Part shown: positions 8,276-15,502 of the stretch, piece after piece | Position numbering within the stretch: position 1 is the first letter of the stretch | How the letters are laid out: each line of letters begins with the position of its first letter | From: Mycolicibacterium pyrenivorans | GTDB taxonomy: Bacteria > Actinomycetota > Actinomycetes > Mycobacteriales > Mycobacteriaceae | DNA length: 51,240 nt | Direction of reading: 5' to 3' | Assembly (NCBI RefSeq): GCF_025821625.1 | Contig: NZ_JACKSH010000284.1 | Coordinates: forward strand, 24,872-76,111 | Position numbers and translations under genes: made by a program | Notes under the pieces: model-generated | Told to the model about the DNA's origin: nothing | What the model saw: the letters and a program-made list of their open reading frames with translations, nothing else | Database searches by the model: none

Positions 8276-8539
8276 ATGCGTGTGGAACTTCTCACGAGCC
8301 CGGGATGTCCGAATGCGGCGGCGGCTCGGCGCTTGCTCGCCGAGTGTCTGTCTGAGGTTGATATCGCTGAAGATGTGGTGGTGGAAAGGGTCGGTGGATA
8401 TCCATCGCCAACAGTGCTCGTTGATGGTATGGATGTCATGAAGCCGGGCACTGAGCTGGCAGCTGATGCGTGCCGATTGGACCTTCCGACCAGGGATCGC
8501 GTGCTGGCGGCGCTTCGGAGTGCGACGCCGTTGACGTGA
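8276..8539 (+). CDS. small thioredoxin-fold protein, mercury/metal-locus type
   Basis: An 87-residue protein beginning MRVELLTSPGCPNA. The beta-strand then GCP cysteine, and the later PSPTVLVDG (cis-proline loop), fit a reduced thioredoxin fold. CRLDLPTRD near the end supplies a third conserved cysteine region. Related small proteins sit beside mercury and arsenic genes in mycobacteria and are sometimes labelled alkylmercury-lyase-like. I use ATG 8276; TTG 8258 would overlap arsC2. It has fewer GC-ending codons than its neighbours, hinting at a separate origin. A relative lies at 49,424. The function is not known. Confidence 0.6.
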   Translation: MRVELLTSPGCPNAAAARRLLAECLSEVDIAEDVVVERVGGYPSPTVLVDGMDVMKPGTELAADACRLDLPTRDRVLAALRSATPLT

Positions 8540-8545
8540 TCGATC

Positions 8546-8560
8546 CGGGGTCTTACCCCG
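8546..8560. terminator. hairpin between convergent genes
   Basis: CGGGGT and ACCCCG pair exactly across a 3-nt CTT loop, in the 38-base gap between the convergent thioredoxin-fold gene and the P1B ATPase. No U-run follows, which is common for mycobacterial terminators. It could serve both strands. Confidence 0.5.
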
Positions 8561-8577
8561 ATGTTGCGGCCCCGAGT

Positions 8578-10557
8578 TCAGCTGGCTGCCGTGGTCTTCT
8601 GGTTGCGGGTGTGGGCCAGCCGGTGGGAGTCGGTTCCGGTTTCGATGATGGTGCCCCCGAGGGGCTTGGTGCGTCCGGCGCGCACGCCGTTGGCGATGAC
8701 GACGATTTCGGCGAGTTCGTGCACCGCGACGACCGCGGCCAGCCCGAGGACACCGGTGAGGGCGAGCGGAATGAGCACCGTAATCAATGCCAGTGAGAGG
8801 CCGACGTTTTGCAGCATGATCCGCCTCGCGCGCCGCGCGTGGGCCAGTGCTTGGGTGAGGTGGCGCAGGTCTTCACCCATCAGCGCGACGTCGGCGGTTT
8901 CGATGGCCACGTCGGTGCCCATCGCGCCCATGGCGATACCCAAATCGGCAGTGGCCAGGGCCGGGGCGTCGTTGACGCCGTCACCGACCATGGCCGTCGA
9001 GGAACGTTGGCGCATTTGACCAATTAGCGCGGCTTTGTCTTCGGGCCGCAGATCGGCATGCACGACCTCGATGCCCACCTGCTTGGCCAATGCGTGGGCG
9101 GTCGCTTGGTTGTCACCGGTGAGCATGGCCACCTGATACCCGCCGCGGCGCAGCTGGGCGACGACGTGGGCGGCTTCGGGCCGCAGCTCATCGCGCACCG
9201 CGACTGCCCCGATGATCTGGTCGTTGTCTTCGATGAGCACGGCGGTGGCGCCGGCGGCCTGCATGGCCGCGACCTGGCCGGCCAGCGGGCCGGGGTCAAG
9301 CCAGCCGGGGCGGCCCAGCCGCAATCGACGGCCATCCCGCGCGCCGGTCAACCCGGCACCGGTGACCGCCTGCACGTCATCAGCCGGTTGCACGGGGCCC
9401 TGCGCGGCGGCGAGAATCGCTGCCGCGAGGGGGTGTTCGCTGCGGGCCTCCAACGCCGCCGCCACATCCAGCACGTGCTCGCGGGTGGCGCCGTTGGTGG
9501 TGGCGACGTCGATGACGGTGGGTGCGTTGGCGGTCAGGGTGCCTGTCTTGTCCAGCGCGATCGTGCGGACCGCGCCCAGGGCTTCCAGCGCCGCCCCGCC
9601 CTTGACCAAGACACCGAGCTTGCTAGCCGCGCCGATCGCGGCGACCACCGTGACCGGCACCGAGATCGCCAGCGCGCAAGGAGAGGCCGCCACCAACACC
9701 ACCAGGGCACGTTCGATCCACACCAGCGGATCGCCCAACACGCTGCCGATGGCGGCGATGAGGACCGCGGCGATCATGATCGCGGGGACCAGGGGTTTGG
9801 CGATGCGGTCGGCCAGGCGCTGGGCTTCGCCCTTGCGGGACTGCTCGGCCTCCACGATCGCCACGATGCGGGCCAACGAGTTGTCAGCAGCAGTGGACGT
9901 GACCTCAACCTCCAGCACGCCGGTGCCGTTGATCGACCCGGCGAACACCTCATCACCGGGCCCGGCCTCTACCGGCACGGATTCGCCGGTGATGGCCGAA
10001 ACATCCAGCGCCGTGCGCCCCGACACGATCGTGCCGTCGGTGGCGACGCGTTCGCCGGGCTTGACCAGCATCCGGTCACCCACCGCCAACTCTGCTGGGG
10101 CGATGGTGGTTTCGGTACCGTCGCGGAGCACGGTGGCCTCATCGGGCACCAGCGACAACAACGCCCGCAGACCTCGGCGGGTGCGGGCGAGGGAGTATTC
10201 TTCGAGGCCCTCGCTGATGGAGAACAGGAACGCCAGCATGGCGGCCTCGCCGACCTCGCCGAGGATCACCGCGCCGACCGCGGCGATCGTCATCAGCGTG
10301 CCGACCCCGATCTTGCCCTGCGCCAGCCGGCGCAGCGTCGAAGGCACGAACGTGTAGGCACCGATCACCAAGGCGAGCGCATACAGGCCGATTTCGACCG
10401 CATGGGGGCCGCCGGACCAGCCGACCACATAGCCGGCCAAAAGCACCACGCCCGCCACCGCGGCGGCGCGCAGTTCGGTGATCTCCCAAAGCCGTTCGGG
10501 TTCCTGCTCGTCCTCGCCGGGGCGGTCGTCGCTGCCGCAGCCGCACGCCTCACTCAT
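8578..10557 (-). CDS. ctpG: P1B-type heavy-metal ATPase (CtpG/CadA-like), copy 1
   Basis: A 659-residue metal-exporting ATPase. The short N-terminus has the Cys motif EACGCG in place of a full HMA domain. The pump motifs are in order: TGES (190-193), the membrane metal site SPC (292-294), phosphorylated D336 in DKTGTLT, HP (375-376) and GDGVND (525-530). The last membrane pair has HELAE (613-617) where classical Zn/Cd/Pb pumps have an aspartate and P1B-4 pumps have HEGGT. SPC and the CmtR-like partner suggest Cd/Pb/Zn. Its start overlaps the stop of cmtR by four bases. A close second copy lies at 38,559-40,526. Confidence 0.95.
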   Translation of the reverse strand: MSEACGCGSDDRPGEDEQEPERLWEITELRAAAVAGVVLLAGYVVGWSGGPHAVEIGLYALALVIGAYTFVPSTLRRLAQGKIGVGTLMTIAAVGAVILGEVGEAAMLAFLFSISEGLEEYSLARTRRGLRALLSLVPDEATVLRDGTETTIAPAELAVGDRMLVKPGERVATDGTIVSGRTALDVSAITGESVPVEAGPGDEVFAGSINGTGVLEVEVTSTAADNSLARIVAIVEAEQSRKGEAQRLADRIAKPLVPAIMIAAVLIAAIGSVLGDPLVWIERALVVLVAASPCALAISVPVTVVAAIGAASKLGVLVKGGAALEALGAVRTIALDKTGTLTANAPTVIDVATTNGATREHVLDVAAALEARSEHPLAAAILAAAQGPVQPADDVQAVTGAGLTGARDGRRLRLGRPGWLDPGPLAGQVAAMQAAGATAVLIEDNDQIIGAVAVRDELRPEAAHVVAQLRRGGYQVAMLTGDNQATAHALAKQVGIEVVHADLRPEDKAALIGQMRQRSSTAMVGDGVNDAPALATADLGIAMGAMGTDVAIETADVALMGEDLRHLTQALAHARRARRIMLQNVGLSLALITVLIPLALTGVLGLAAVVAVHELAEIVVIANGVRAGRTKPLGGTIIETGTDSHRLAHTRNQKTTAAS

Positions 10558-10931
10558 CGCCCAACCTTCTTCCGCTCAGTCGGGTGGCCGTAGTTGGGGC
10601 ACAACGCCACCGCGTTGCCGGTGGCCTCCAAGACAGCTTCGGCGGCCCGCAACATGTCCAGTAGTTCCGGGCGGGCCAGCCGATACACCGAGGCGCGGCC
10701 CTGCGGCCGGAAATCCACCAGCCCGCAGTCGCGCAGGCACGCCAGATGCGCCGACACCGTCGACTGCGCCAACCCCAACTCGCCGGTCAGATCCACCACC
10801 CGCGCCTCACCGACCGCCAGCCGGCGCAGGATCGCCAACCGGGTGCCATCCGAGAGGCTGTGAAACAACGCCGTCGCCGCATCCACATTCCCGCACATCG
10901 CGGGATCGACCGAACCACTTTTCATCGCCAC
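10554..10931 (-). CDS. cmtR: CmtR-like metal-sensing ArsR repressor, copy 1
   Basis: A 125-residue ArsR-family repressor. HLACLRDCG carries C65 and C69 in the DNA-recognition helix, matching Cys57 and Cys61 of M. tuberculosis CmtR, the Cd(II)/Pb(II) sensor. C111 in ALCPNYG corresponds to its C-terminal ligand Cys102. The start is GTG 10,931 or ATG 10,925. It overlaps ctpG by four bases and is divergent from the methyltransferase-cyclase operon across a short gap with a clear dyad. It therefore probably controls both directions. Confidence 0.92.
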   Translation of the reverse strand: MAMKSGSVDPAMCGNVDAATALFHSLSDGTRLAILRRLAVGEARVVDLTGELGLAQSTVSAHLACLRDCGLVDFRPQGRASVYRLARPELLDMLRAAEAVLEATGNAVALCPNYGHPTERKKVGR

Positions 10932-10936
10932 ACGAC

Positions 10937-10961
10937 GATGATAGCGTCCAACACTATTGAT
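10937..10961. promoter_or_regulatory. CmtR operator candidate in the divergent promoter
   Basis: GATGATAG (10,937-10,944) and CTATTGAT (10,954-10,961) form an inverted repeat with seven of eight positions matching and nine bases between. It lies six bases upstream of the cmtR GTG and about 80 bases before the methyltransferase ATG. The string GATGATAGCGTC (10,937-10,948) recurs exactly at 45,577-45,588, and GATGATA occurs before the second cmtR at 40,943. Confidence 0.6.
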
Positions 10962-11041
10962 CGGTCAACCCCGCCAACATCGATACAACCCGATGGATGA
11001 GGACGCAGGGCGGGGACGGGCCGACCGGGAAGGAGCAGGCG

Positions 11042-11680
11042 ATGGCACTGACTGCACTGGGCCTGTTCGCGATGTTGATGCTGGTGATCGGGGCCTGTCG
11101 GCGCCGGATCCAGCTGGCCCGCATCGGCGACAGCGGCAACCGGCGGGGTTGGCGGCCCGACGGCACCCTGGAATGGTGGGCGCTCGCGCTCGCCGACGTG
11201 GGCTATCTGCTGGTCGGCGTCGGCGCCCCAGCGGCGGCCCTGGCCGGGCTCGCCCCACTGCGTTTCGCCGACCATCTGCTGGTTCATGCGACTGGGATCG
11301 CGGTTGCGGTGGTGGGCATCGGGCTGACCTTGCAGGCCCAGCTGGGGTTGGGGGCCTCGTGGCGGATCGGGGTTGATGAGACCGAACGCACCGAGCTGGT
11401 CACCGGCGGCCCGTTCGCGATTGTGCGCAACCCGATCTTCACCACACTGCTGCTCACCCTGACCGGCCTGACGCTGATGGTGCCCAACCCGATAGCGATC
11501 GCCGGCCTGCTGATCGCGATCGCCGGCATCCAGCTGCAGGTGCGCGAAGTGGAAGAGCCCTACCTGCGCCGCGTCCACGGCCACACCTACCGCGACTACA
11601 CCACCCGAGTGGGGCGCTTCCTACCGTGGCTCGGCCGCACCAGAGATGAGACCAATGATGCTGCCCGACACTACACCTGA
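11042..11680 (+). CDS. ICMT-like integral membrane methyltransferase, copy 1
   Basis: A 212-residue membrane protein with four to five hydrophobic segments, of the isoprenylcysteine carboxyl methyltransferase/phospholipid methyltransferase group. The signature region is present: RNPIFTTLL, then a membrane hairpin, then EEPYLRRVHGHTYRDYTTRVGRFLP. These build the SAM pocket in the family. I chose ATG 11,042 because GAAGGAG lies upstream. It is the first gene of an operon divergent from cmtR and overlaps the cyclase gene by 35 bases. A paralogue lies four genes later. The substrate is unknown: bacterial members are scattered and few are characterised. Confidence 0.82.
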   Translation: MALTALGLFAMLMLVIGACRRRIQLARIGDSGNRRGWRPDGTLEWWALALADVGYLLVGVGAPAAALAGLAPLRFADHLLVHATGIAVAVVGIGLTLQAQLGLGASWRIGVDETERTELVTGGPFAIVRNPIFTTLLLTLTGLTLMVPNPIAIAGLLIAIAGIQLQVREVEEPYLRRVHGHTYRDYTTRVGRFLPWLGRTRDETNDAARHYT

Positions 11681-12359
11681 CTTCGACACGGTCGAGGCGA
11701 CGGCGGCGTTTGTCGACCTGGCCGGCTACAGCATCCTCACCGAAATCTGCGGCGACCACGAAGCCGCCCAGCTCGCCGCGCGGCTTGCCGACCTGGCACA
11801 GGCTGCACTACAACCGGGCGTGAGGCTGGTGAAGACGATCGGGGACGCGGTCATGTTGACCGCCGACACACCCACCCAGATGCTGGCCACCCTCACCGAC
11901 CTGGCAGAGCAGGTCGCCGGCGAGGACGGGTTCCTGGCGCTGCGCGCCGGAATCCATCACGGACCCGTCATCGCCCGCGGCGGCGACGTGTTCGGCCACA
12001 CCGTCAACATCGCCGCCCGCATCACCGCACTCGCCGGGGCCGGCCACGCCGTGATCACCGACCCGATCGCGGCTGCCGCTACCCGACAAGGCCTGTCCAC
12101 CCCAGCGATCGGTGCTCCGCCGCTGCGCAGCATCACCACCCCGATTCCGCTACACACGCTGGCCCTGACCGAGGCCCGCTACCCCCGCGACCCGGTCTGC
12201 GGCATGCGGATCAACCCGGAAACCGCCCGGGCGCGACGCCGCTACCAGGACCGGGATTGGTGGTTCTGCTCGACCGACTGCGCCCACCAATTCACCACCA
12301 CCCCAAGCACTTACACATCGACACTCCCGGTCACCGCCAGTGAACGGCAGCCGACATGA
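11646..12359 (+). CDS. class III adenylyl cyclase domain fused to a YHS metal-binding domain
   Basis: A 237-residue fusion. Residues 19-175 are a class III nucleotide cyclase domain with the complete catalytic set: metal aspartates D24 (FVDLAGY) and D67 (TIGDAVM), adenine-specifying K63 and D114, and transition-state N121 and R125 (VNIAAR). Spacing matches mammalian adenylyl cyclase (D-7-N-4-R). Residues 181-216 form a YHS domain (DPVCGM, then WWFCSTDC), a small fold found in copper ATPases and other metal proteins. There is no membrane segment. It overlaps the flanking methyltransferase genes. The obvious inference is metal-modulated cAMP synthesis. A second copy of the architecture lies at 46,370. 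Confidence 0.88.
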   Translation: MRPMMLPDTTPDFDTVEATAAFVDLAGYSILTEICGDHEAAQLAARLADLAQAALQPGVRLVKTIGDAVMLTADTPTQMLATLTDLAEQVAGEDGFLALRAGIHHGPVIARGGDVFGHTVNIAARITALAGAGHAVITDPIAAAATRQGLSTPAIGAPPLRSITTPIPLHTLALTEARYPRDPVCGMRINPETARARRRYQDRDWWFCSTDCAHQFTTTPSTYTSTLPVTASERQPT

Positions 12360-13000
12360 GCCGCCCCTGGGGCCGCAACCGGCTCAAATTCGCCCTGGCC
12401 GGACCGCTGTTCGAAGCCGGCAACCGGTTCATCCCCGGCCGACCCCATGACCGGCTCGCCCAGCTCGTCGCCGACCAGAAACCGAAACGAGTGCTCGAAC
12501 TGTGCGGCGGCACCGGCTACGCCGCCCGCCTGCTCGCCCGCAAATCCCCGAGCACACGAGTGGATTGCCTCGACATCTCCCCGGAAATGCTGGCCGTCGG
12601 CCGCCGCTACCTCACCCGCGCCGGGATCGGTACCGTGGCGCTGCATGAAGGTGACGCCGCCGCACTGCCGTTCGGCAATGACACCTTCGACGTGGTGATG
12701 AGCGTGTTCGGCTGGCACGAACTGCCCACCGACATCCGCCACCGCGCCATCGACGAAGCCATCCGCGTTCTACGTCTCGCCGGCCAGGTCATCGCCATCG
12801 ACCTCGACCCACCACCCACCGCCCGCACCATCTTCGAGACCTACATGCGGCTCGCCGAACGACCCCACGCCCGCGACGTCCTGGGCACCGGCCTGGCCGA
12901 CGCATTCACCGCACACGGACTGGCCGTCACCACCCATCTGCCCGCGCGCAGCTGGGCCGCCCCGTTCCAGATCGTCCACGCCCACAAAAGAGGTATCTGA
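12356..13000 (+). CDS. class I SAM-dependent methyltransferase
   Basis: A 214-residue Rossmann-fold methyltransferase. Motif I is VLELCGGTG (SAM glycine loop), followed by the acidic strand VDCLDIS, GDAAALPF and the post-I motif TFDVVMSVFGWHEL. It resembles UbiE/type-11 methyltransferases of small molecules. The ATG overlaps the stop of the cyclase-YHS gene by four bases, so the two are translationally coupled. The same partnership (methyltransferase plus cyclase-YHS) recurs at 45.7-47.1 kb. No substrate can be read; the arsenite-methylating cysteine pattern of ArsM is absent. Confidence 0.85.
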   Translation: MSRPWGRNRLKFALAGPLFEAGNRFIPGRPHDRLAQLVADQKPKRVLELCGGTGYAARLLARKSPSTRVDCLDISPEMLAVGRRYLTRAGIGTVALHEGDAAALPFGNDTFDVVMSVFGWHELPTDIRHRAIDEAIRVLRLAGQVIAIDLDPPPTARTIFETYMRLAERPHARDVLGTGLADAFTAHGLAVTTHLPARSWAAPFQIVHAHKRGI

Positions 13001-13663
13001 ATGGCGCGCACCAGCCGCATCCTGCTCACCGCGTTCGTCATCGCCGCCATGGCGATCGGGGCGCTGGTCTACCTGTCAGTGCGCGACCGCGACTCGACCA
13101 CCACGGCACAGCCCGATACCGGCGAGGCCGGGCAGGTGGTGCGCGAGAACAGCCACCGACTCAACACGGTGCCCGACAGCACGGTGACGTTCGTGGAGTT
13201 TCTCGACTTCGAATGCGAGGGCTGCCGCGCGGTCTACCCAGAGATCGAAAAAGCGCGGGCCGAATACGGCGACCGGGTGAATTTCGTGATCCGCTACTTC
13301 CCGCTGCAAGCCCACGTCAACGCCGAGCGGGCCGCCCGCGCGGTGGAAGCCGCCGCCCAGCAAGGCCAACTGGAGGCGATGTATCGCAAAATGTATGACA
13401 CCCAAGCCCAGTGGGGTGAAAAGCAAACCCCAGCCGATGACGTATTCCGCGGATTCGCAACAGAACTCGGCCTGGACATGGCCGAGTTCGACGCGGCCTA
13501 CGCCAATCCCGCCACCCTCGAACGCATCCAACTCGACATGGCCGACGGCCGCGCCTTGGGCGTGCAGGGCACCCCGACCTTCTTCCTCAACGACACCCGC
13601 ATCCAGCCACACAGCTATGAAGACCTAGCCCAGGCCTTCGATCAAGCGCTCGCCGAGAACTAG
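13001..13663 (+). CDS. membrane-anchored DsbA-like thiol oxidoreductase
   Basis: A 220-residue protein with one N-terminal membrane segment (about residues 7-26) and a DsbA/thioredoxin_4 domain outside the membrane. The active site is C72-EGC-75 in FLDFECEGC, and the cis-proline loop is GVQGTPTFF. The helical insertion (HVNAERAARAVEAA) is typical of the family. It begins one base after the upstream methyltransferase stop. It may form or protect disulfides in envelope proteins under metal stress; its partner is unknown. CEGC is an uncommon dipeptide compared with CPHC or CPYC. Confidence 0.88.
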   Translation: MARTSRILLTAFVIAAMAIGALVYLSVRDRDSTTTAQPDTGEAGQVVRENSHRLNTVPDSTVTFVEFLDFECEGCRAVYPEIEKARAEYGDRVNFVIRYFPLQAHVNAERAARAVEAAAQQGQLEAMYRKMYDTQAQWGEKQTPADDVFRGFATELGLDMAEFDAAYANPATLERIQLDMADGRALGVQGTPTFFLNDTRIQPHSYEDLAQAFDQALAEN

Positions 13664-13742
13664 GCGCGGCCTGCCGCATCCATCGGCTTGACCGCCCCTC
13701 TCCACATCGACACTCATCTCAGTCCGGCCAGGAGGTTCACCC

Positions 13743-14354
13743 ATGCCCGCCACCGCGCTCGTTCTCTACCTGGTCTTTGCCGTCTTAGGGTTCGGCTGGC
13801 GCAGCTGGACCCAGCACCGCCGCACCGGCTCGACCGGGTTTCGCGGCATCCACGGCCGGCCTGGCTCGCTGGAATGGTTCGCCGGCGCCGGATTCATCGC
13901 TGCCATCCTCGCCGGGGCGGCCGCACCGCTGCTGCAACTGCTCGGCATCCTCACCCCGATCGCGCTCCTGCAGGCGCCGTGGATTCAGGTGGGCGGGACG
14001 GTGCTGGCGGTGGCGGGTATCGCGGCCACCCTCTACGCCCAGCGCGACATGGGCGAGTCCTGGCGGATTGGCGTCGACCCCAGTGAGACCACCACATTGG
14101 TGCTCCGTGGTGTGTTCGGGCTGGTGCGCAACCCCATCTTCACCGCGATGCTGATCTTCGCCGCCGGCATCACCCTGATGACCCCCAACCCGCTCGCCCT
14201 GGTCGCGTTCGTCGTGCTGCTGGCCACCATCGAGCTGCAGGTCCGCGTCGTCGAAGAGCCCTATCTCAACGCTATCCACGGCCAGGCCTACCGGGACTAC
14301 TGTGAGACGGTCGGCCGGTTTGTTCCCCACATCGGACGCACCCGAATCGTCTGA
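13743..14354 (+). CDS. ICMT-like integral membrane methyltransferase, copy 2
   Basis: A 203-residue paralogue of the protein at 11,042. Both share the GESWRIGVD or GASWRIGVD block, LVRNPIFTAML, and VEEPYLNAIHGQAYRDYCETVGRF. It has about five hydrophobic segments, so it acts in the membrane. AGGAGG lies seven bases before the ATG. Two divergent ICMT-like enzymes in one operon suggest two substrates, or a duplication followed by specialisation. It sits between the DsbA-like gene and the last methyltransferase. Confidence 0.83.
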   Translation: MPATALVLYLVFAVLGFGWRSWTQHRRTGSTGFRGIHGRPGSLEWFAGAGFIAAILAGAAAPLLQLLGILTPIALLQAPWIQVGGTVLAVAGIAATLYAQRDMGESWRIGVDPSETTTLVLRGVFGLVRNPIFTAMLIFAAGITLMTPNPLALVAFVVLLATIELQVRVVEEPYLNAIHGQAYRDYCETVGRFVPHIGRTRIV

Positions 14355-14380
14355 CTGGCCGACTCGAATCGAGGTGAACC

Positions 14381-15010
14381 ATGGCCACCGGTGATCGCAC
14401 CGCCCGATGGAACCGATACTGGGACAAGAAATCCCGTACCTACGACCGCGAAATCGGATTCTTTGACCGCCACCTGTTCGGCGACTCCCGCCAATGGGTC
14501 TGCAGCCAAGCGGCCGGCACCACCCTGGAAGTCGCCGTCGGCACCGGCCTCAACCTCGAGTTCTACCCCGACACCGTCACGCTGACCGGGATCGACTGGA
14601 GCGAACAGATGCTCGACCTGGCTCGTCAACGTGCCGCCGACCTCGGCCACCCCGCCACGCTGCAACAAGCCGACGCCCACCACCTACCGTTCGACGACGC
14701 CACCTTCGACACCGTCGTCTGCACCTTCGGGCTCTGCGCCATCCCCGACCACACCAAAGCCCTCAACGAAATGACCCGCGTCCTGCGCCCCGGCGGACAA
14801 CTCATCCTGGTCGATCACATCCGCAGCAGCGTCGCCCCCGCCCGAGCCGTGCAACGCTTCCTCGAACTGTTCACCGTTCCCCTCGGCGGCGAACACTTCC
14901 TGCGCCGCCCCCTCAACCACATCCGCAACGACCCCAACCTCGACATCGAACGCGTCGAACGCTTCAAACTCGGCCTCGTCGAACGCCTCACCGCCCGCAA
15001 AACCACGTAA
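14381..15010 (+). CDS. class I SAM methyltransferase (UbiE/PmtA-like)
   Basis: A 209-residue methyltransferase: LEVAVGTGLN (motif I), LTGIDWSEQML, ADAHHLPFDDATFDTVV and VLRPGGQLILVDH in the usual order. The WDKKSRTYDREIGFFD start is like phospholipid N-methyltransferases and UbiE-type enzymes of actinobacteria. GAGGTGAACC precedes the ATG. It is the last gene of the six-gene operon; the next gene is on the other strand. It differs from the methyltransferase at 12,356, so the operon encodes four different methyltransferases. Confidence 0.87.
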   Translation: MATGDRTARWNRYWDKKSRTYDREIGFFDRHLFGDSRQWVCSQAAGTTLEVAVGTGLNLEFYPDTVTLTGIDWSEQMLDLARQRAADLGHPATLQQADAHHLPFDDATFDTVVCTFGLCAIPDHTKALNEMTRVLRPGGQLILVDHIRSSVAPARAVQRFLELFTVPLGGEHFLRRPLNHIRNDPNLDIERVERFKLGLVERLTARKTT

Positions 15011-15125
15011 CCCGACGCGAACTCACCGACCATCCAGCTAGAGCTGTCCCACATCAACAGCTCAGCCGCGCCCTCGAAGGCTCCAAAGACTCCGACTGAT
15101 GACCGGCCCCGGTGAACCGGATTGA

Positions 15126-15443
15126 CTAGTGCAGATAAGTCCGCCCATACCGATCCCGCGCGTCCTGGCTCGGATCGCCCACCAGTACCACTCGCTTGTT
15201 CAGCAACGTAGCCTCGGCGAACTCAGTCGCCTCAGCGCCCCAACACTGAGCAGGCGGCTTAGTCTCCGGAGTATTGATCCCTAGAACCCGCACGCGCAGT
15301 CGGCCACGCCCGTCGTCGCGCACATCGAGGGTGTCACCATCGACCACACGCAACACCACAGCGGAACCAGACTCCGCAGAGACCGGGGCACACCCGGCCA
15401 ACGCGGCGACACCGAACAACAGGGCGAGCAGTCCTGGACGCAT
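15126..15443 (-). pseudogene. C-terminally truncated thermonuclease (SNase) lipoprotein
   Basis: The 105-residue product starts with a lipoprotein signal (GVAALAGC lipobox) and continues into a staphylococcal-nuclease-like domain: VVDGDTLDV, RVRVLGINTPETKP, then DRYGRTYLH and stop. The essential D and R of the first half are present, but SNase domains need a further roughly 60 residues (AYV, then the glycine- and asparagine-rich end) that are missing. The stop falls exactly where the operon region begins, so the gene was probably cut by insertion of the metal-resistance segment. I chose ATG 15,443 because the signal peptide begins there. Confidence 0.7.
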
Positions 15444-15502
15444 ACAACCATTTTCGCGCAGCAGACACACGCCACATGCACAAAAATGCGGCCTGGCGGT
15501 CT

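Noticed and set aside
9058..10593. 511-codon open frame opposite the P1B ATPase
   Set aside because: It is the antisense of a well-defined ATPase; its product is His/Gly/Arg/Asp-rich without motifs. GC-rich genes often leave such open frames.
12356..13000. Calling this methyltransferase ArsM (arsenite methyltransferase)
   Set aside because: The conserved ArsM cysteines are missing; it reads as a generic type-11 methyltransferase.
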